Source of the DNA: JBDTMC01 sp039934475
Lineage (GTDB): Bacteria > Acidobacteriota > Terriglobia > Bryobacterales > Bryobacteraceae
Direction of reading: 5' to 3'
NCBI GenBank assembly: GCA_039934475.1
Contig: JBDTMC010000083.1
Span: 1 to 21,282, forward strand
Length of the DNA stretch: 21,282 nt
Shown: one piece after another, positions 7,036 through 15,164 of the stretch
Layout of the letters: the number at the start of each line of letters is the position of its first letter
Position numbering within the stretch: the stretch's first letter is position 1
Translations under genes and position numbers: made by a program
The notes under the pieces: model-generated
The model's input: the letters and a program-made list of their open reading frames with translations, nothing else
Databases searched by the model: none
Told to the model about the DNA's origin: nothing

Positions 7036-8375
7036 GATCGGGTGAAAATCGGACTCGTCAGCGTACTCGTGCTGTCGGAAAATGCTTCCTGCTCAATCTC
7101 CAAAGCGCGCAGGACACTCAAGTGCACGTTGCACATCCTTGTCTCTTCCGCGCCCCGCCAGTAATGCCCGTGCTTCAGCCCCAGATTGGAGCCGCCGGCA
7201 ATCAGCGTCGGCAGATTGTGCGAGTTGTGCGTTGTGCTGGCACCGCTCCCATACATCACGATCGTGTTATCCAGCACGCTGCCGTTGCGGTCCTGATACG
7301 TATTCAGGCTCTCCAGGAAATGCGCGATCCGCTGGCTTAGGAACAGGTCGTATTTCGCGAACTGCAACTGTCCCTCTTTATCCGTGGCGTGAGAGAGATT
7401 GTGGTGCGTCTTCGATAGGCCCAGTTTCAACGGGAACGTGTCGCTGATCCCCATACCGTCTTCGCGGTTCAGCATGAACGTGATGGAGCGCGTGATGTCG
7501 GCGTCAAACGCCAACGCCATCAGGTCAAACATATTGCGGTAATACTCGGCCGGGTCGCCTTCGTTCGTGATATCGAGATTCAGGCGTGAGTAATCCTGCT
7601 TCTTCAGTGGAATGTCGATCCAGCGCTCAGAAGCGATCAACCGCGACTCCACCTCGCTCAGCGAAGTCATGTACTGATCCATCCGCTCGCGATCGGTCTT
7701 GCCCAATTGACTCTCCAGAGTCTTGGCGCTCTCGGCCACAGCGTCCACCAGCTTGATGCGCCTCTGCAGTTTCTCGTGTTCCGCCTTCAGCGATGTGTGA
7801 TCGGCGCGGAACAAACGGTCGAACACCCGCCGCGGATTGTTCTCCGCGGGAATCGGCCGCCCTTCCAGGCTGTACGAAATCGTGCCCGTGCGCGAGAGAT
7901 AACCCGTGCCGGCGTCAATGGACAGCACCAACGACGGCTGCCGGCAAAACTGCTTCGTATGCAGCGCGATTACCTGATCCAACCCGGCCGAATTGTAGCT
8001 CCCCGGCTTCGGATTCTGCAGCGGTGCGCCCGTCAGCCACATATCCGAACACACGTGCGGATCGGCCTTCGGACCGTTCGGATGATACAAATTCCCCAGG
8101 AAGCTGAGCTTCTTCCGGAACGGCGCTAACGGTTCGGTTGACTTGCCGAAGGCGAACTCGGCATCGGCGCCTTTGGCCGGAAACCAACTCCACTCCGGCA
8201 CGTCATGTTCACTCATCGGGAGCGACATGCCATTCGCGGTGTAAATCGCACAGAAGCGGCGCGGAGCCTGCCCGGTTACCTCGGCGCCCATCGCGTCCAG
8301 AACCGGTAGAGCCAACGCCATTCCTCCAATACCCCTGAGGAAAGCACGGCGGTCGAGCTGAAGAGAGCTGTTCAT
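7032..8375 (-). CDS. Tat-exported DUF1552 protein
   Basis: A 447-residue protein with a twin-arginine signal (LDRRAFLRGIGGMALALPVL, R9-R10), so it is probably exported folded, perhaps with a cofactor. The rest matches the DUF1552 family: PRRFCAIYTANGMSLP near the mature start, LSFLGNLYHPNGPKADPH, the SLEGRPIPAENNPRRVFDRLF segment region, SEVESRLIASERWIDIPL and, near the end, the metal-site-like stretch VMYGSGASTTHNSHNLPTLIAGG, which recalls alkaline-phosphatase-superfamily sites. DUF1552 proteins are typically encoded next to DUF1592-type cytochrome-like proteins in Acidobacteriota and Planctomycetes, exactly as here; their activity is not established. The ATG at 8375 has AAGGA six bases upstream. 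The gene begins 18 bases after the stop of the DUF1592 gene and overlaps the DUF1844 gene. Confidence 0.88.
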   Translation of the reverse strand: MNSSLQLDRRAFLRGIGGMALALPVLDAMGAEVTGQAPRRFCAIYTANGMSLPMSEHDVPEWSWFPAKGADAEFAFGKSTEPLAPFRKKLSFLGNLYHPNGPKADPHVCSDMWLTGAPLQNPKPGSYNSAGLDQVIALHTKQFCRQPSLVLSIDAGTGYLSRTGTISYSLEGRPIPAENNPRRVFDRLFRADHTSLKAEHEKLQRRIKLVDAVAESAKTLESQLGKTDRERMDQYMTSLSEVESRLIASERWIDIPLKKQDYSRLNLDITNEGDPAEYYRNMFDLMALAFDADITRSITFMLNREDGMGISDTFPLKLGLSKTHHNLSHATDKEGQLQFAKYDLFLSQRIAHFLESLNTYQDRNGSVLDNTIVMYGSGASTTHNSHNLPTLIAGGSNLGLKHGHYWRGAEETRMCNVHLSVLRALEIEQEAFSDSTSTLTSPIFTRS

Positions 8376-8393
8376 GCGGGTCCTTGAATTTTA

Positions 8394-11300
8394 CTATTTT
8401 TCCAGAAACATCTTGCTGTTGACGACATACCGGATCATGTCCTGCATCCGGTAGCCGGTTGCCTTCAGTTTCAAGCCGTCCTGCTTCAGGTAGGCCAGTT
8501 CGTTGTACGTCAAGGTTCGCCCGGTGGAATACGTCGTCAGGTTTTTCAGGAAACTGAAAGCCACCTGGTCGATGCGATCCTCGGCCAAATACCGCTTCAA
8601 ATCGTTTGCGCCATCCACTTCCGTGTTATCGGGCAGCGTCGACTTCGCGTCCACGGGTTGCGCCTTCAATCGCCCGCCCGCGTCGTATTGTTCGAACACC
8701 ACGCCCCACGGGTCGATCTTCGCGTGACACTGCCGGCATCCATTTTGATTGCGATGCTGTTCAATTCGCTGCCGCAGCGTCAGTCCCGGAATCTCTTTCA
8801 GCACGGGCACATTGGGAGGGGGATCGGCCGGAGGCTCGGCGATAATCTTTCGCGCCACCCACGCGCCGCGCTTCACCGGATTCGATTCCCGCCCATCGGA
8901 CAACCCCGCCATGATCGCCGCCTGCGTCAGCACACCACCCATCTCCGCACGCCCGTGCTTAATCGGCACAAACTGGAATCCGCTATCGGGCTTATCCGCC
9001 AGGTCATAATAACTGGCGACATCCTCATTGGCCATCACGAAATCGGACTGAATCAAATTTCGCACCGGAAGGTTGTTCCGGATCAGATACTGCAAAAACT
9101 CAACCGGCTCTTGCTTCAACTGCACGCGTGTGTCGCGAGTCAACTTCGGATACCGCTTCCGGTCCGGCTCCAGCACCTGGAACTTATCCAGGCTCAACCA
9201 TTGCGACGTAAACTCCCGCGTGAACTGCGAGAATCGCTTGTCCGCAATCATCCGGTTCACTTCCGCATCCAACTGCTTCCGCAGCAGCCCGCCGCCCGCT
9301 AGCTGCAACGTCTTTTCATCCGGCGGGCCGTTCCAAAGAAAATACGAAAGCTTCGACGACAGCTCGTAATTGTCCAGCGCCTCCGGCTCCGGCGTCTTGC
9401 TTTTCTCCACCAGCAGCAGGAACTGCGGCGATGTCAAAACCACCAGCAGCGCGTCCTTGATGCTCTCTTCAAACGTGCGTCCCGAGGCAGTCGACTTCCG
9501 GTACACCGACAGCAGAGCGCCTTCCTCCGCCGCCGTGATGGGCCTGCGGTACGCGCGTGTTGCGAACGTCGTCACAATCTTATGCGCATACGCCGGCAGG
9601 TCGTTCTTGCTCTCGAAATCGACGAATATCTTCTTATGCGACGGCGGAGGCCACGAATCGTAAAACGGTCCTTCGAACTCTACTGACCGCACCACCAGCC
9701 GCGGCATGTCGCGCCCGTCCGTGTATTCGCTCCGTACGCCGATCTCTCGAACACCCGCCAGGTAATTGACGTTGTTCTTCTCCACCGAGGGGCTCGGGAA
9801 ATTGTCGATCGCGCCCTCAAACACGTAGCGCCCCGGCTTCTCCCCCGTCACCGTTTGCGGCGCGCCCACAGGAGACAACGTGCTGCCGCAATCGCGGCGC
9901 AAGCCCAGATGGACGCCCACCCGCGGCATCCGCTTCTCAAACTTCGCGAACCGCTTCGCTACTTCATCGCCCGCGGCAAGAGGCGTAAACACAACCCGTT
10001 CCAATGCTCTCGCGCCCGCGTAATGGACCTTCAACGGCAATCGTCCCGCTTCCAGCCGTACGGCCAAAAACGCCGGTTGCTGCCAGCCGCCCGAAAATTG
10101 CCGGCCGCCCAGCGTCAACACTAGCGGAAGTTTGTTCTCCGGATTCCCCTGCACAAACTGCTTCCCAGGCTCCACAAGGGCTTGTATCTCCGCTTCCTCC
10201 AGTGGCCTGTTGTATAGCCGGACATCCGCCAGCTCACCCTGAAATACCGCAGCCTCGGGAATGTGTCCTAGCCTGAGATCCGCCTTGGTGTCATCGAATT
10301 GCGCAAACCCCGTCGACGCCTGCCCCACCAGGTACCCATTCACATACAGCCGCGTTTCGTTCTTACCCCGGCGCACAACCACCGTCGCCAACTGCCACGT
10401 CTTAGCCTTGATCACGCCCGCTGCCGACGTCACTGTCGCGTTAGCGTCCCGCTCGTGTCCCGTCGTAACCAACCGCAGCGCGCCGCCCTCGGCGGTCTCC
10501 AGATACCAGCCCTGTTGCCGGTCTGCCGAACCAAGGCTGACGATCCCCGCCCTTCGCGATTCGCTCGGATGAATCCAAACCGACACGGAGAAGTCGCCCT
10601 CGCCAATCAGTTGTTCGTCGTTGGTGAGGATCTTCTCGCGCGGCACCGTGAATCCGTCACCGCCGCCTTTGAGCGATACTGCCGGACCCACCGGGGAATC
10701 CACCAGCTTTGCTTCGCCATCCAGATGGCCTGGCGCGGCTTTATCCGCCGGCCAGTTGCCCGCCAGCCCGGTGTGCAAGCGCGAGGCGTCCGCGGCCGGC
10801 AGCTTCCGCTCCGGTCCATACACATCCACCTGATACACGCCTGCTTGCGGAATGGTAATGCTGGTTGCGGCCTTGGTGTCCTTCCAAACGATTCCCTTCG
10901 CCGCCGTCGCCGCAGCCGTGCCCGCGTCCAGCAACAGGCCATCGTTGTACTTCGCCGCTGTCACAATCACGCGGAACCGTCCGTCGTCCGGCAGTTCTCT
11001 CAGCGAAATCTTGAAATTCGCCTTCGGACCATACGTTCCGTCCGCGCCAAAAATCTCATCATTGGGAATCGCCGGCCGCAGCAGCAGTCCTTCAGGGACG
11101 ACGTTATAAGGATCCCCCTTCGGATACCCTCGGCTGCCGCGCATGCACGCAAACACCGCGTGGTAGATGCTGTCGTAGTCGCGCCAGCCGCGCACCGTAT
11201 CGTTGCCCCGGTAGCCTTCAATGAAACGATATTTCGTCTTCATGAAGAACGGCTCGAAGGCAAACGGCTTCGCCGGCGTCAACTGCGTCACCAGGAAATC

Positions 11301-12005
11301 CGGGTTCTCCAGCAGTAAGCTGTCCGCGCCCAGTTCCAGTTTCTCGGGCAGCGGCGCTGGATTGATCCCTGCGCCCAGATCAACGCGGAAATTCTGAATG
11401 GCAGGCTTCTGTTTCGCATTGACGATGGAGCGTTCCAGAGCCGCTTCCGCAATCTCGAAATAGGCCTCCGTGAGCAACGGCGACATTTGCAGCGTGTCTT
11501 TGTTGTTCACAAATCCGTCTTTAGAAATCGCGTCCGGAGGCAGCGCCGCCGTCAGATCGTCTTCCAGCAGCAACAACTCGCGAAGTGTGTTCCGGTACTG
11601 CGCCACAGTCAACCGCCGCACCACGCCATTCTTCGGAGCCGGTCGCAGGCGCGCCATTTCCAGCGCATTCCCAATCCACGTCACCATCCGGTCCCTGTCC
11701 GCGCTCGCAGGCTGCGGCAAGCCCTTCGGTGGCATCGTCCCCGCATGGATGCGGTGCCGGATCGCTTCCCACGTCGGAACCTGCCTGTCTTCCACCTTGG
11801 CGTCTAACTGATCCACCCGAACGCCGGCAGTCCCATTGTCCGCGTTGTGGCACTTCGCGCAGTTCTGGGTAAGGAACGGTTTTACGTATTGTTCAAACGA
11901 GGGTTCCAGTGCCGCAGGTGCGCCAGTCGTCTGCGCCATTCCGGCAACGGAAAGCGGTAGGAGCGCCAATAGATTCAGCCGAAAAGAGAGATGCAAGGAG
12001 TTCAC
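8394..12005 (-). CDS. Large exported cytochrome c-like protein, DUF1587/LamG/DUF1595/DUF1592/DUF1588/DUF1585
   Basis: A 1203-residue exported protein (signal peptide to about residue 24). An N-terminal cytochrome-like segment carries the haem motif CAKCH (C49-H53). DUF1587 follows at about 105-170 (LTVAQYRNTLRELL). A carbohydrate-binding or LamG-type beta-sandwich at about 460-610 (GDFSVSVWIHPSES, LYVNGYLVGQ, ADVRLYNRPL) is inserted in the middle. Then come DUF1595 (about 800-870, ATRAYRRPITAAEE), DUF1592 (about 877-1005, LSYFLWNGPPDE), DUF1588 (about 1017-1115) containing a second haem-like motif CRQCH (1090-1094), and DUF1585 at the end. This is the standard Planctomycete/Acidobacterial arrangement with an extra LamG. 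It probably acts outside the cytoplasm in redox handling of polymers; substrate unknown. The start is a GTG. It is the first gene of the operon with DUF1552 and DUF1844. Confidence 0.88.
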   Translation of the reverse strand: MNSLHLSFRLNLLALLPLSVAGMAQTTGAPAALEPSFEQYVKPFLTQNCAKCHNADNGTAGVRVDQLDAKVEDRQVPTWEAIRHRIHAGTMPPKGLPQPASADRDRMVTWIGNALEMARLRPAPKNGVVRRLTVAQYRNTLRELLLLEDDLTAALPPDAISKDGFVNNKDTLQMSPLLTEAYFEIAEAALERSIVNAKQKPAIQNFRVDLGAGINPAPLPEKLELGADSLLLENPDFLVTQLTPAKPFAFEPFFMKTKYRFIEGYRGNDTVRGWRDYDSIYHAVFACMRGSRGYPKGDPYNVVPEGLLLRPAIPNDEIFGADGTYGPKANFKISLRELPDDGRFRVIVTAAKYNDGLLLDAGTAAATAAKGIVWKDTKAATSITIPQAGVYQVDVYGPERKLPAADASRLHTGLAGNWPADKAAPGHLDGEAKLVDSPVGPAVSLKGGGDGFTVPREKILTNDEQLIGEGDFSVSVWIHPSESRRAGIVSLGSADRQQGWYLETAEGGALRLVTTGHERDANATVTSAAGVIKAKTWQLATVVVRRGKNETRLYVNGYLVGQASTGFAQFDDTKADLRLGHIPEAAVFQGELADVRLYNRPLEEAEIQALVEPGKQFVQGNPENKLPLVLTLGGRQFSGGWQQPAFLAVRLEAGRLPLKVHYAGARALERVVFTPLAAGDEVAKRFAKFEKRMPRVGVHLGLRRDCGSTLSPVGAPQTVTGEKPGRYVFEGAIDNFPSPSVEKNNVNYLAGVREIGVRSEYTDGRDMPRLVVRSVEFEGPFYDSWPPPSHKKIFVDFESKNDLPAYAHKIVTTFATRAYRRPITAAEEGALLSVYRKSTASGRTFEESIKDALLVVLTSPQFLLLVEKSKTPEPEALDNYELSSKLSYFLWNGPPDEKTLQLAGGGLLRKQLDAEVNRMIADKRFSQFTREFTSQWLSLDKFQVLEPDRKRYPKLTRDTRVQLKQEPVEFLQYLIRNNLPVRNLIQSDFVMANEDVASYYDLADKPDSGFQFVPIKHGRAEMGGVLTQAAIMAGLSDGRESNPVKRGAWVARKIIAEPPADPPPNVPVLKEIPGLTLRQRIEQHRNQNGCRQCHAKIDPWGVVFEQYDAGGRLKAQPVDAKSTLPDNTEVDGANDLKRYLAEDRIDQVAFSFLKNLTTYSTGRTLTYNELAYLKQDGLKLKATGYRMQDMIRYVVNSKMFLEK

Positions 12006-12147
12006 AGGTCGAATGCCCAGATGAATCTACTATATCGTTTACTGTGCCTCCTTTGCACGTCCATGCGCCGGGTTTCCCTGCGGGAAGAGCCCATCGGCTT
12101 CGCTGAACCTTGTGGCCGTCCCGCGCAGGCTACTATTGTTGTTACGA
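12006..12147. promoter_or_regulatory. Divergent promoter region between the DUF1592 gene and the HipA-kinase gene
   Basis: For the minus-strand gene, TATAGT (plus coordinates 12029-12034) is a -10 candidate with no good -35. For the kinase gene, TTGTGG (12110-12115), an 18-base gap and TATTGT (12134-12139) form a weak sigma70-like promoter. The ATG at 12148 then falls eight bases after the -10, so the message may be leaderless. A small inverted repeat, TTCCC-TGC-GGGAA (12074-12086), lies between them. All of this is pattern reading only. Confidence 0.35.
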
Positions 12148-13068
12148 ATGTACCCGATTATCAGTGTCCTGGCGAATGCGCCTGAGGCCACCGAACCTCT
12201 GGGAACCAAGGACAAATTTTGGTACGACGACGGACGGTTTCTCTTCAAACAGGTTCGCCCGGGGACGGGTGAGGACTGGGCTGAGAAAGTGTGTGCGGAG
12301 TTGGCTCGCAGGCTCGGGCTACCGCATGCCGAGTACGATTTAGCGCAATGGGAATCGGGCGGTCGATACGTACGGGGAGTTTGCAGCCGGAACTTCTGTC
12401 CGCCCGGAACGGCCCTTATTCTTGGAAACGAACTCCTGGCCGAGACTGATCCCCAGTATGCCGTAGGTGCCGGCTTCCACTATCGGGTTCCAGCGCATAC
12501 GGTTGAGCGTGTGATGATCACGGTGCGAAGCAAGGTCCAGGCTCTACCTCCCGGCTGGAAAGCGCCCGCGTTTGTGCAATCTTCTGTCGACGCGTTTATT
12601 GGCTATCTCCTCCTCGATGCGCTCGTCGGCAATACCGATAGGCACCACGAAAACTGGGCCGTCTTGCGCCTGCCCGACGGCACCGTGCATTTAGCCCCCA
12701 CTTTCGATCATGCGTCAAGTCTCGGGCGCAATCTCCTGGAGGAAGAATGCGCGGAGCGGCTCCGAACCAAGGACCGCAATCGTACCGTCGACGCATTTGC
12801 GGGCCGTGCTCTCTCCGCGCTGTATCATGCTGAAACCGACAAGAAACCCTTATCCCCGCTTTCCGCATTCTTGGAAGCTGCTCATTGGAGTCGCGCTGCA
12901 GCCGTAGGCTGGCTCGGTCTTGTAGAAGGACTCGCCGACGAAGAAATCGATATAATCATGGGGAATGTACCTCCCGAATGCATTTCCGATACGGCTGCTC
13001 AATTCGCACAGCGGCTAATTTCAGTTAACAAAAGAACTCTGCTTGGTTTGAAGAAGGAAATGGAATGA
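12148..13068 (+). CDS. HipA-type Ser/Thr kinase core without the N-terminal HipA domain (HipT-like)
   Basis: A 306-residue cytoplasmic protein holding only the kinase part of HipA. GNTDRHHENW places a catalytic-type D164 and metal-type N169 five residues apart, and APTFDHASSLG puts D187 23 residues after D164; this matches the D309/N314/D332 layout of E. coli HipA. FLFKQ (K34) is the likely ATP-binding lysine, and GEDWAEKVCAELARRLGLP the following helix. HipA and HipT phosphorylate aminoacyl-tRNA synthetases and stall growth; the target here is unknown. The region before K34 is very short (LGTKDKFWYDD) and lacks the serine-rich autophosphorylation loop of HipA and HipT. The ATG at 12148 is preferred over the in-frame GTG at 12112 because it fits the family-like opening MYPIISV and a possible leaderless promoter. 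The next gene overlaps by four bases. Confidence 0.82.
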   Translation: MYPIISVLANAPEATEPLGTKDKFWYDDGRFLFKQVRPGTGEDWAEKVCAELARRLGLPHAEYDLAQWESGGRYVRGVCSRNFCPPGTALILGNELLAETDPQYAVGAGFHYRVPAHTVERVMITVRSKVQALPPGWKAPAFVQSSVDAFIGYLLLDALVGNTDRHHENWAVLRLPDGTVHLAPTFDHASSLGRNLLEEECAERLRTKDRNRTVDAFAGRALSALYHAETDKKPLSPLSAFLEAAHWSRAAAVGWLGLVEGLADEEIDIIMGNVPPECISDTAAQFAQRLISVNKRTLLGLKKEME

Positions 13069-13865
13069 GGACATTGTTCCTGGCTTGGCAGGACCCGGTT
13101 GGCAGACGGTGGTTCCCGGTTGGCCGCCTTGAGCATTCCGATGGCCTCTACTCGTTTGTCTACACCAAAGGTGCAGAGCAGGCCCGGGTTAAAGCCGGAT
13201 TTCATGCTCTGCCGTCCTTCCCCGAATTGCAGACTGTTTACGTATCCGAAGAGCTATTCCCTTTGTTTTCAAATCGCCTGCTTCCACGCAGCCGTCCGGA
13301 GTATCGCGACTATCTAGAGTGGCTTTCTGTGCCGGAATCGGATGCCGACCCCGTGGCCATCCTCGCCCGGAGTGGTGGTACCCGTGTCACCGATACCCTC
13401 GAAGTATTCCCGTGTCCCGAACCGAACGAACAAGGCGAGTATCAAGTCCACTTCCTCCTGCACGGCTTGAGTCACATGCCGCTGCACTCGGTTGACCGCG
13501 CCATGCATCTGCACGTCGGCGAACAGTTGTTGGCCATGCGGGACTTTCAGAACGCGAATGACCCCGACGCCATCGCGTTGCGCACTGCGGAGAGGTCGGA
13601 GCGGGACATCTACATCGTTGGCTACTGCCCCCGTTATCTGCGTGACGATTTCGTTCATTTGCTGAACTGGAATTGCTCCCCGCAAATCACTGTGGCCCGA
13701 GTGAACCCCCCGCCCGCGCCGATTCAGGTTCGAGTTCTTTGCAGGTCCGTGATGTCCTGGCCGGAAGGTTTCAAGCCCTTCACCAGCGAAGAATACCAAG
13801 CGCTTGTTCCAGCCGGAGCGGTAACTCCTCAAATCTCACTCCCGCCGCACCACCTCGGCCGCTAG
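13065..13865 (+). CDS. HipA-N1-like plus HIRAN domain protein, partner of the HipA-type kinase
   Basis: A 266-residue soluble protein whose ATG overlaps the kinase stop (ATGA), with AAGGA just upstream, so the two are translationally coupled. Residues 1-90 resemble the small HipA N-terminal subdomain that HipS supplies separately in HipBST systems: WFPVGRLEHSDGLYSFVYT, then LFPLFSNRLLPRSRPEY. That similarity is an inference from pattern. Residues about 127-205 match a HIRAN domain: FLLHGLSHMPL, LHVGEQLLAMRD, the N-x-N-D-P-D-A-I-A-L core (163-172) and VGYCPRYL (185-192). HIRAN domains bind DNA ends or 3' single strands in HLTF-type helicases and occur in bacteria next to nuclease or phage-type genes. 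The tail (215-266) is proline-rich and unassigned. A plausible role is a regulator or DNA-sensing partner of the kinase. The stop lies five bases from the convergent NHL gene. Confidence 0.8.
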   Translation: MRTLFLAWQDPVGRRWFPVGRLEHSDGLYSFVYTKGAEQARVKAGFHALPSFPELQTVYVSEELFPLFSNRLLPRSRPEYRDYLEWLSVPESDADPVAILARSGGTRVTDTLEVFPCPEPNEQGEYQVHFLLHGLSHMPLHSVDRAMHLHVGEQLLAMRDFQNANDPDAIALRTAERSERDIYIVGYCPRYLRDDFVHLLNWNCSPQITVARVNPPPAPIQVRVLCRSVMSWPEGFKPFTSEEYQALVPAGAVTPQISLPPHHLGR

Positions 13866-13870
13866 ACGCA

Positions 13871-15100
13871 CTACTTACCCTTCGGCCAAACCACGCCCTG
13901 ATCCCGTTTCGCCACCGGCCCAATCCCCCGGAACAGAAACTTTTGCACCCTCTGTCCGCGGTACGTCTCTGTCGTGAAGATGTTCCCCTTCGAATCCGTC
14001 GCAATGCTATGCACCGCATAGAACTGGCCCGGTTGCCGCCCGCCATCGCCAAACGTAGTCAGTTCCTCCAACGTATCCCGCCGCAACACGTGAACTCTCA
14101 TATTCGAGCCATCCGCGACATATAAATACGTCTGCGCCGCGTCTCGTGAAAGCGCGACATCGAAAGTGGCCCCATCGCCCAGCGTCTCTTTCTCGATAAT
14201 CACTTCTTTCAAATAAGTCCCATCCGTGCGGAAGGCCTGTATCCGGTCGTTACTGCGGTCGCAGACATACAGAATCCGATCGTTGGACAACACCAGCCCA
14301 TGCACCGGATTCCGAAACTGCTGCGCCGGCGGATCCTTCGGATTGTACGGCGGCAGTTGCGTATCGTCAGGCTTGTGGCCATAGGCGCCCCAGTGCCGTT
14401 TGTACTTGCCCGTGTCGGCGTCAAACACAATCACGCGCCGGTTCCCGTAGCCATCGGCCACATACAACTCATTCGTCTTCGGGTCCACCAGCGTCTTCGC
14501 CGGAAGCTTCAGATTGTTGATGTCGTTGCTGCCCTTGCTCTCATAAGGCTTTCCGATCTGCATCAGGAACTTGCCGCTCTGTGTGAACTTCAGCACCATG
14601 CTGTCGTGAACTTGCCCCGCGCCCATCTTGCTCTCATCCGCCGGTAGAGGGGATTGCGGCCCGCGCCCGTTCCCGCCAATCCACACATTCCCCTTGTAGT
14701 CGACGTCAATCCCATGATTCGACGCCGGCCAATCAAACCCCGCGCCCTCACCGCCCCAATGGCCAATCAAGTCGCCCGCTTCGTTGAACTCCAGCACCGG
14801 AGGCGCCGCCGCACAGCAGATCGCCGCCTTCGGATCCATCGTCGCGTACGTCTCTTTCGCTTCCAGCGAACTCACGCGATGAATGATCCAGATGTGGTCG
14901 TTTGCATCCACAGACACGCCGATGGTAGCCCCAATCACCCAGTGGTTCGGCAGCGGCTTCGGCCACATCGGGTCCACTTCAAACCGAGGCGCTTGCACGC
15001 CCGCCGCCTCTACGTCAGCACTCTTCTGCAGCACAAACGATCCAGCCGCCAGTCCTCCCACCGCTACAAGAAATGCCGCCGTCCAATGGTTTCGTCTCAT
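13871..15100 (-). CDS. Exported NHL-repeat beta-propeller protein
   Basis: A 409-residue protein with an N-terminal signal or anchor helix (residues about 7-25, AAFLVAVGGLAAGSFVL). The remainder is a six-bladed NHL-type propeller. Blade signatures include GVSVDANDHIWIIHR, GIDVDYKGNVWIGGNG, LYVADGYGNRRVIVFDADTG, GLVLSNDRILYVCDRSNDR, YLYVADGSNMRVHVLRR and GNIFTTETYRGQRVQKFLFRG. A cysteine pair (ICCAA) sits in blade one. Such proteins are abundant in Solibacter-type genomes; some relatives are peptidyl-alpha-hydroxyglycine lyase-like, but no catalytic set was identified here, so a binding or scaffold role is as likely. The ATG at 15100 is preceded by GGAG at a good distance. It is transcribed divergently from the HupE-like gene. 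Confidence 0.85.
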   Translation of the reverse strand: MRRNHWTAAFLVAVGGLAAGSFVLQKSADVEAAGVQAPRFEVDPMWPKPLPNHWVIGATIGVSVDANDHIWIIHRVSSLEAKETYATMDPKAAICCAAAPPVLEFNEAGDLIGHWGGEGAGFDWPASNHGIDVDYKGNVWIGGNGRGPQSPLPADESKMGAGQVHDSMVLKFTQSGKFLMQIGKPYESKGSNDINNLKLPAKTLVDPKTNELYVADGYGNRRVIVFDADTGKYKRHWGAYGHKPDDTQLPPYNPKDPPAQQFRNPVHGLVLSNDRILYVCDRSNDRIQAFRTDGTYLKEVIIEKETLGDGATFDVALSRDAAQTYLYVADGSNMRVHVLRRDTLEELTTFGDGGRQPGQFYAVHSIATDSKGNIFTTETYRGQRVQKFLFRGIGPVAKRDQGVVWPKGK

Positions 15101-15164
15101 GGGATCTCCGTCCAGGAATTAGAGGTAAGCTATCATACACGCTTCCGCGGAAGGAACAGCCATT
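15101..15164. promoter_or_regulatory. Divergent regulatory gap with a perfect palindrome
   Basis: Sixty-four bases separate the divergent NHL and HupE-like genes. TATCAT (15131-15136) is a -10 candidate for the plus strand, and the overlapping TATGAT is one for the minus strand. TTCCGCGGAA (15143-15152) is a perfect 10-base palindrome placed downstream of the plus-strand -10 candidate, where a bound repressor could act. AAGGA at 15151-15155 supports the TTG start of the HupE-like gene. Confidence 0.35.

Noticed and set aside
10299..11318. Long plus-strand frame of 339 codons opposite the DUF1592 gene
   Set aside because: Arginine- and proline-rich shadow; the minus-strand frame has clear conserved domains.
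12148..13865. Classical HipBA toxin-antitoxin module
   Set aside because: No HTH-type HipB gene is present and the kinase is split from its N-terminal part.
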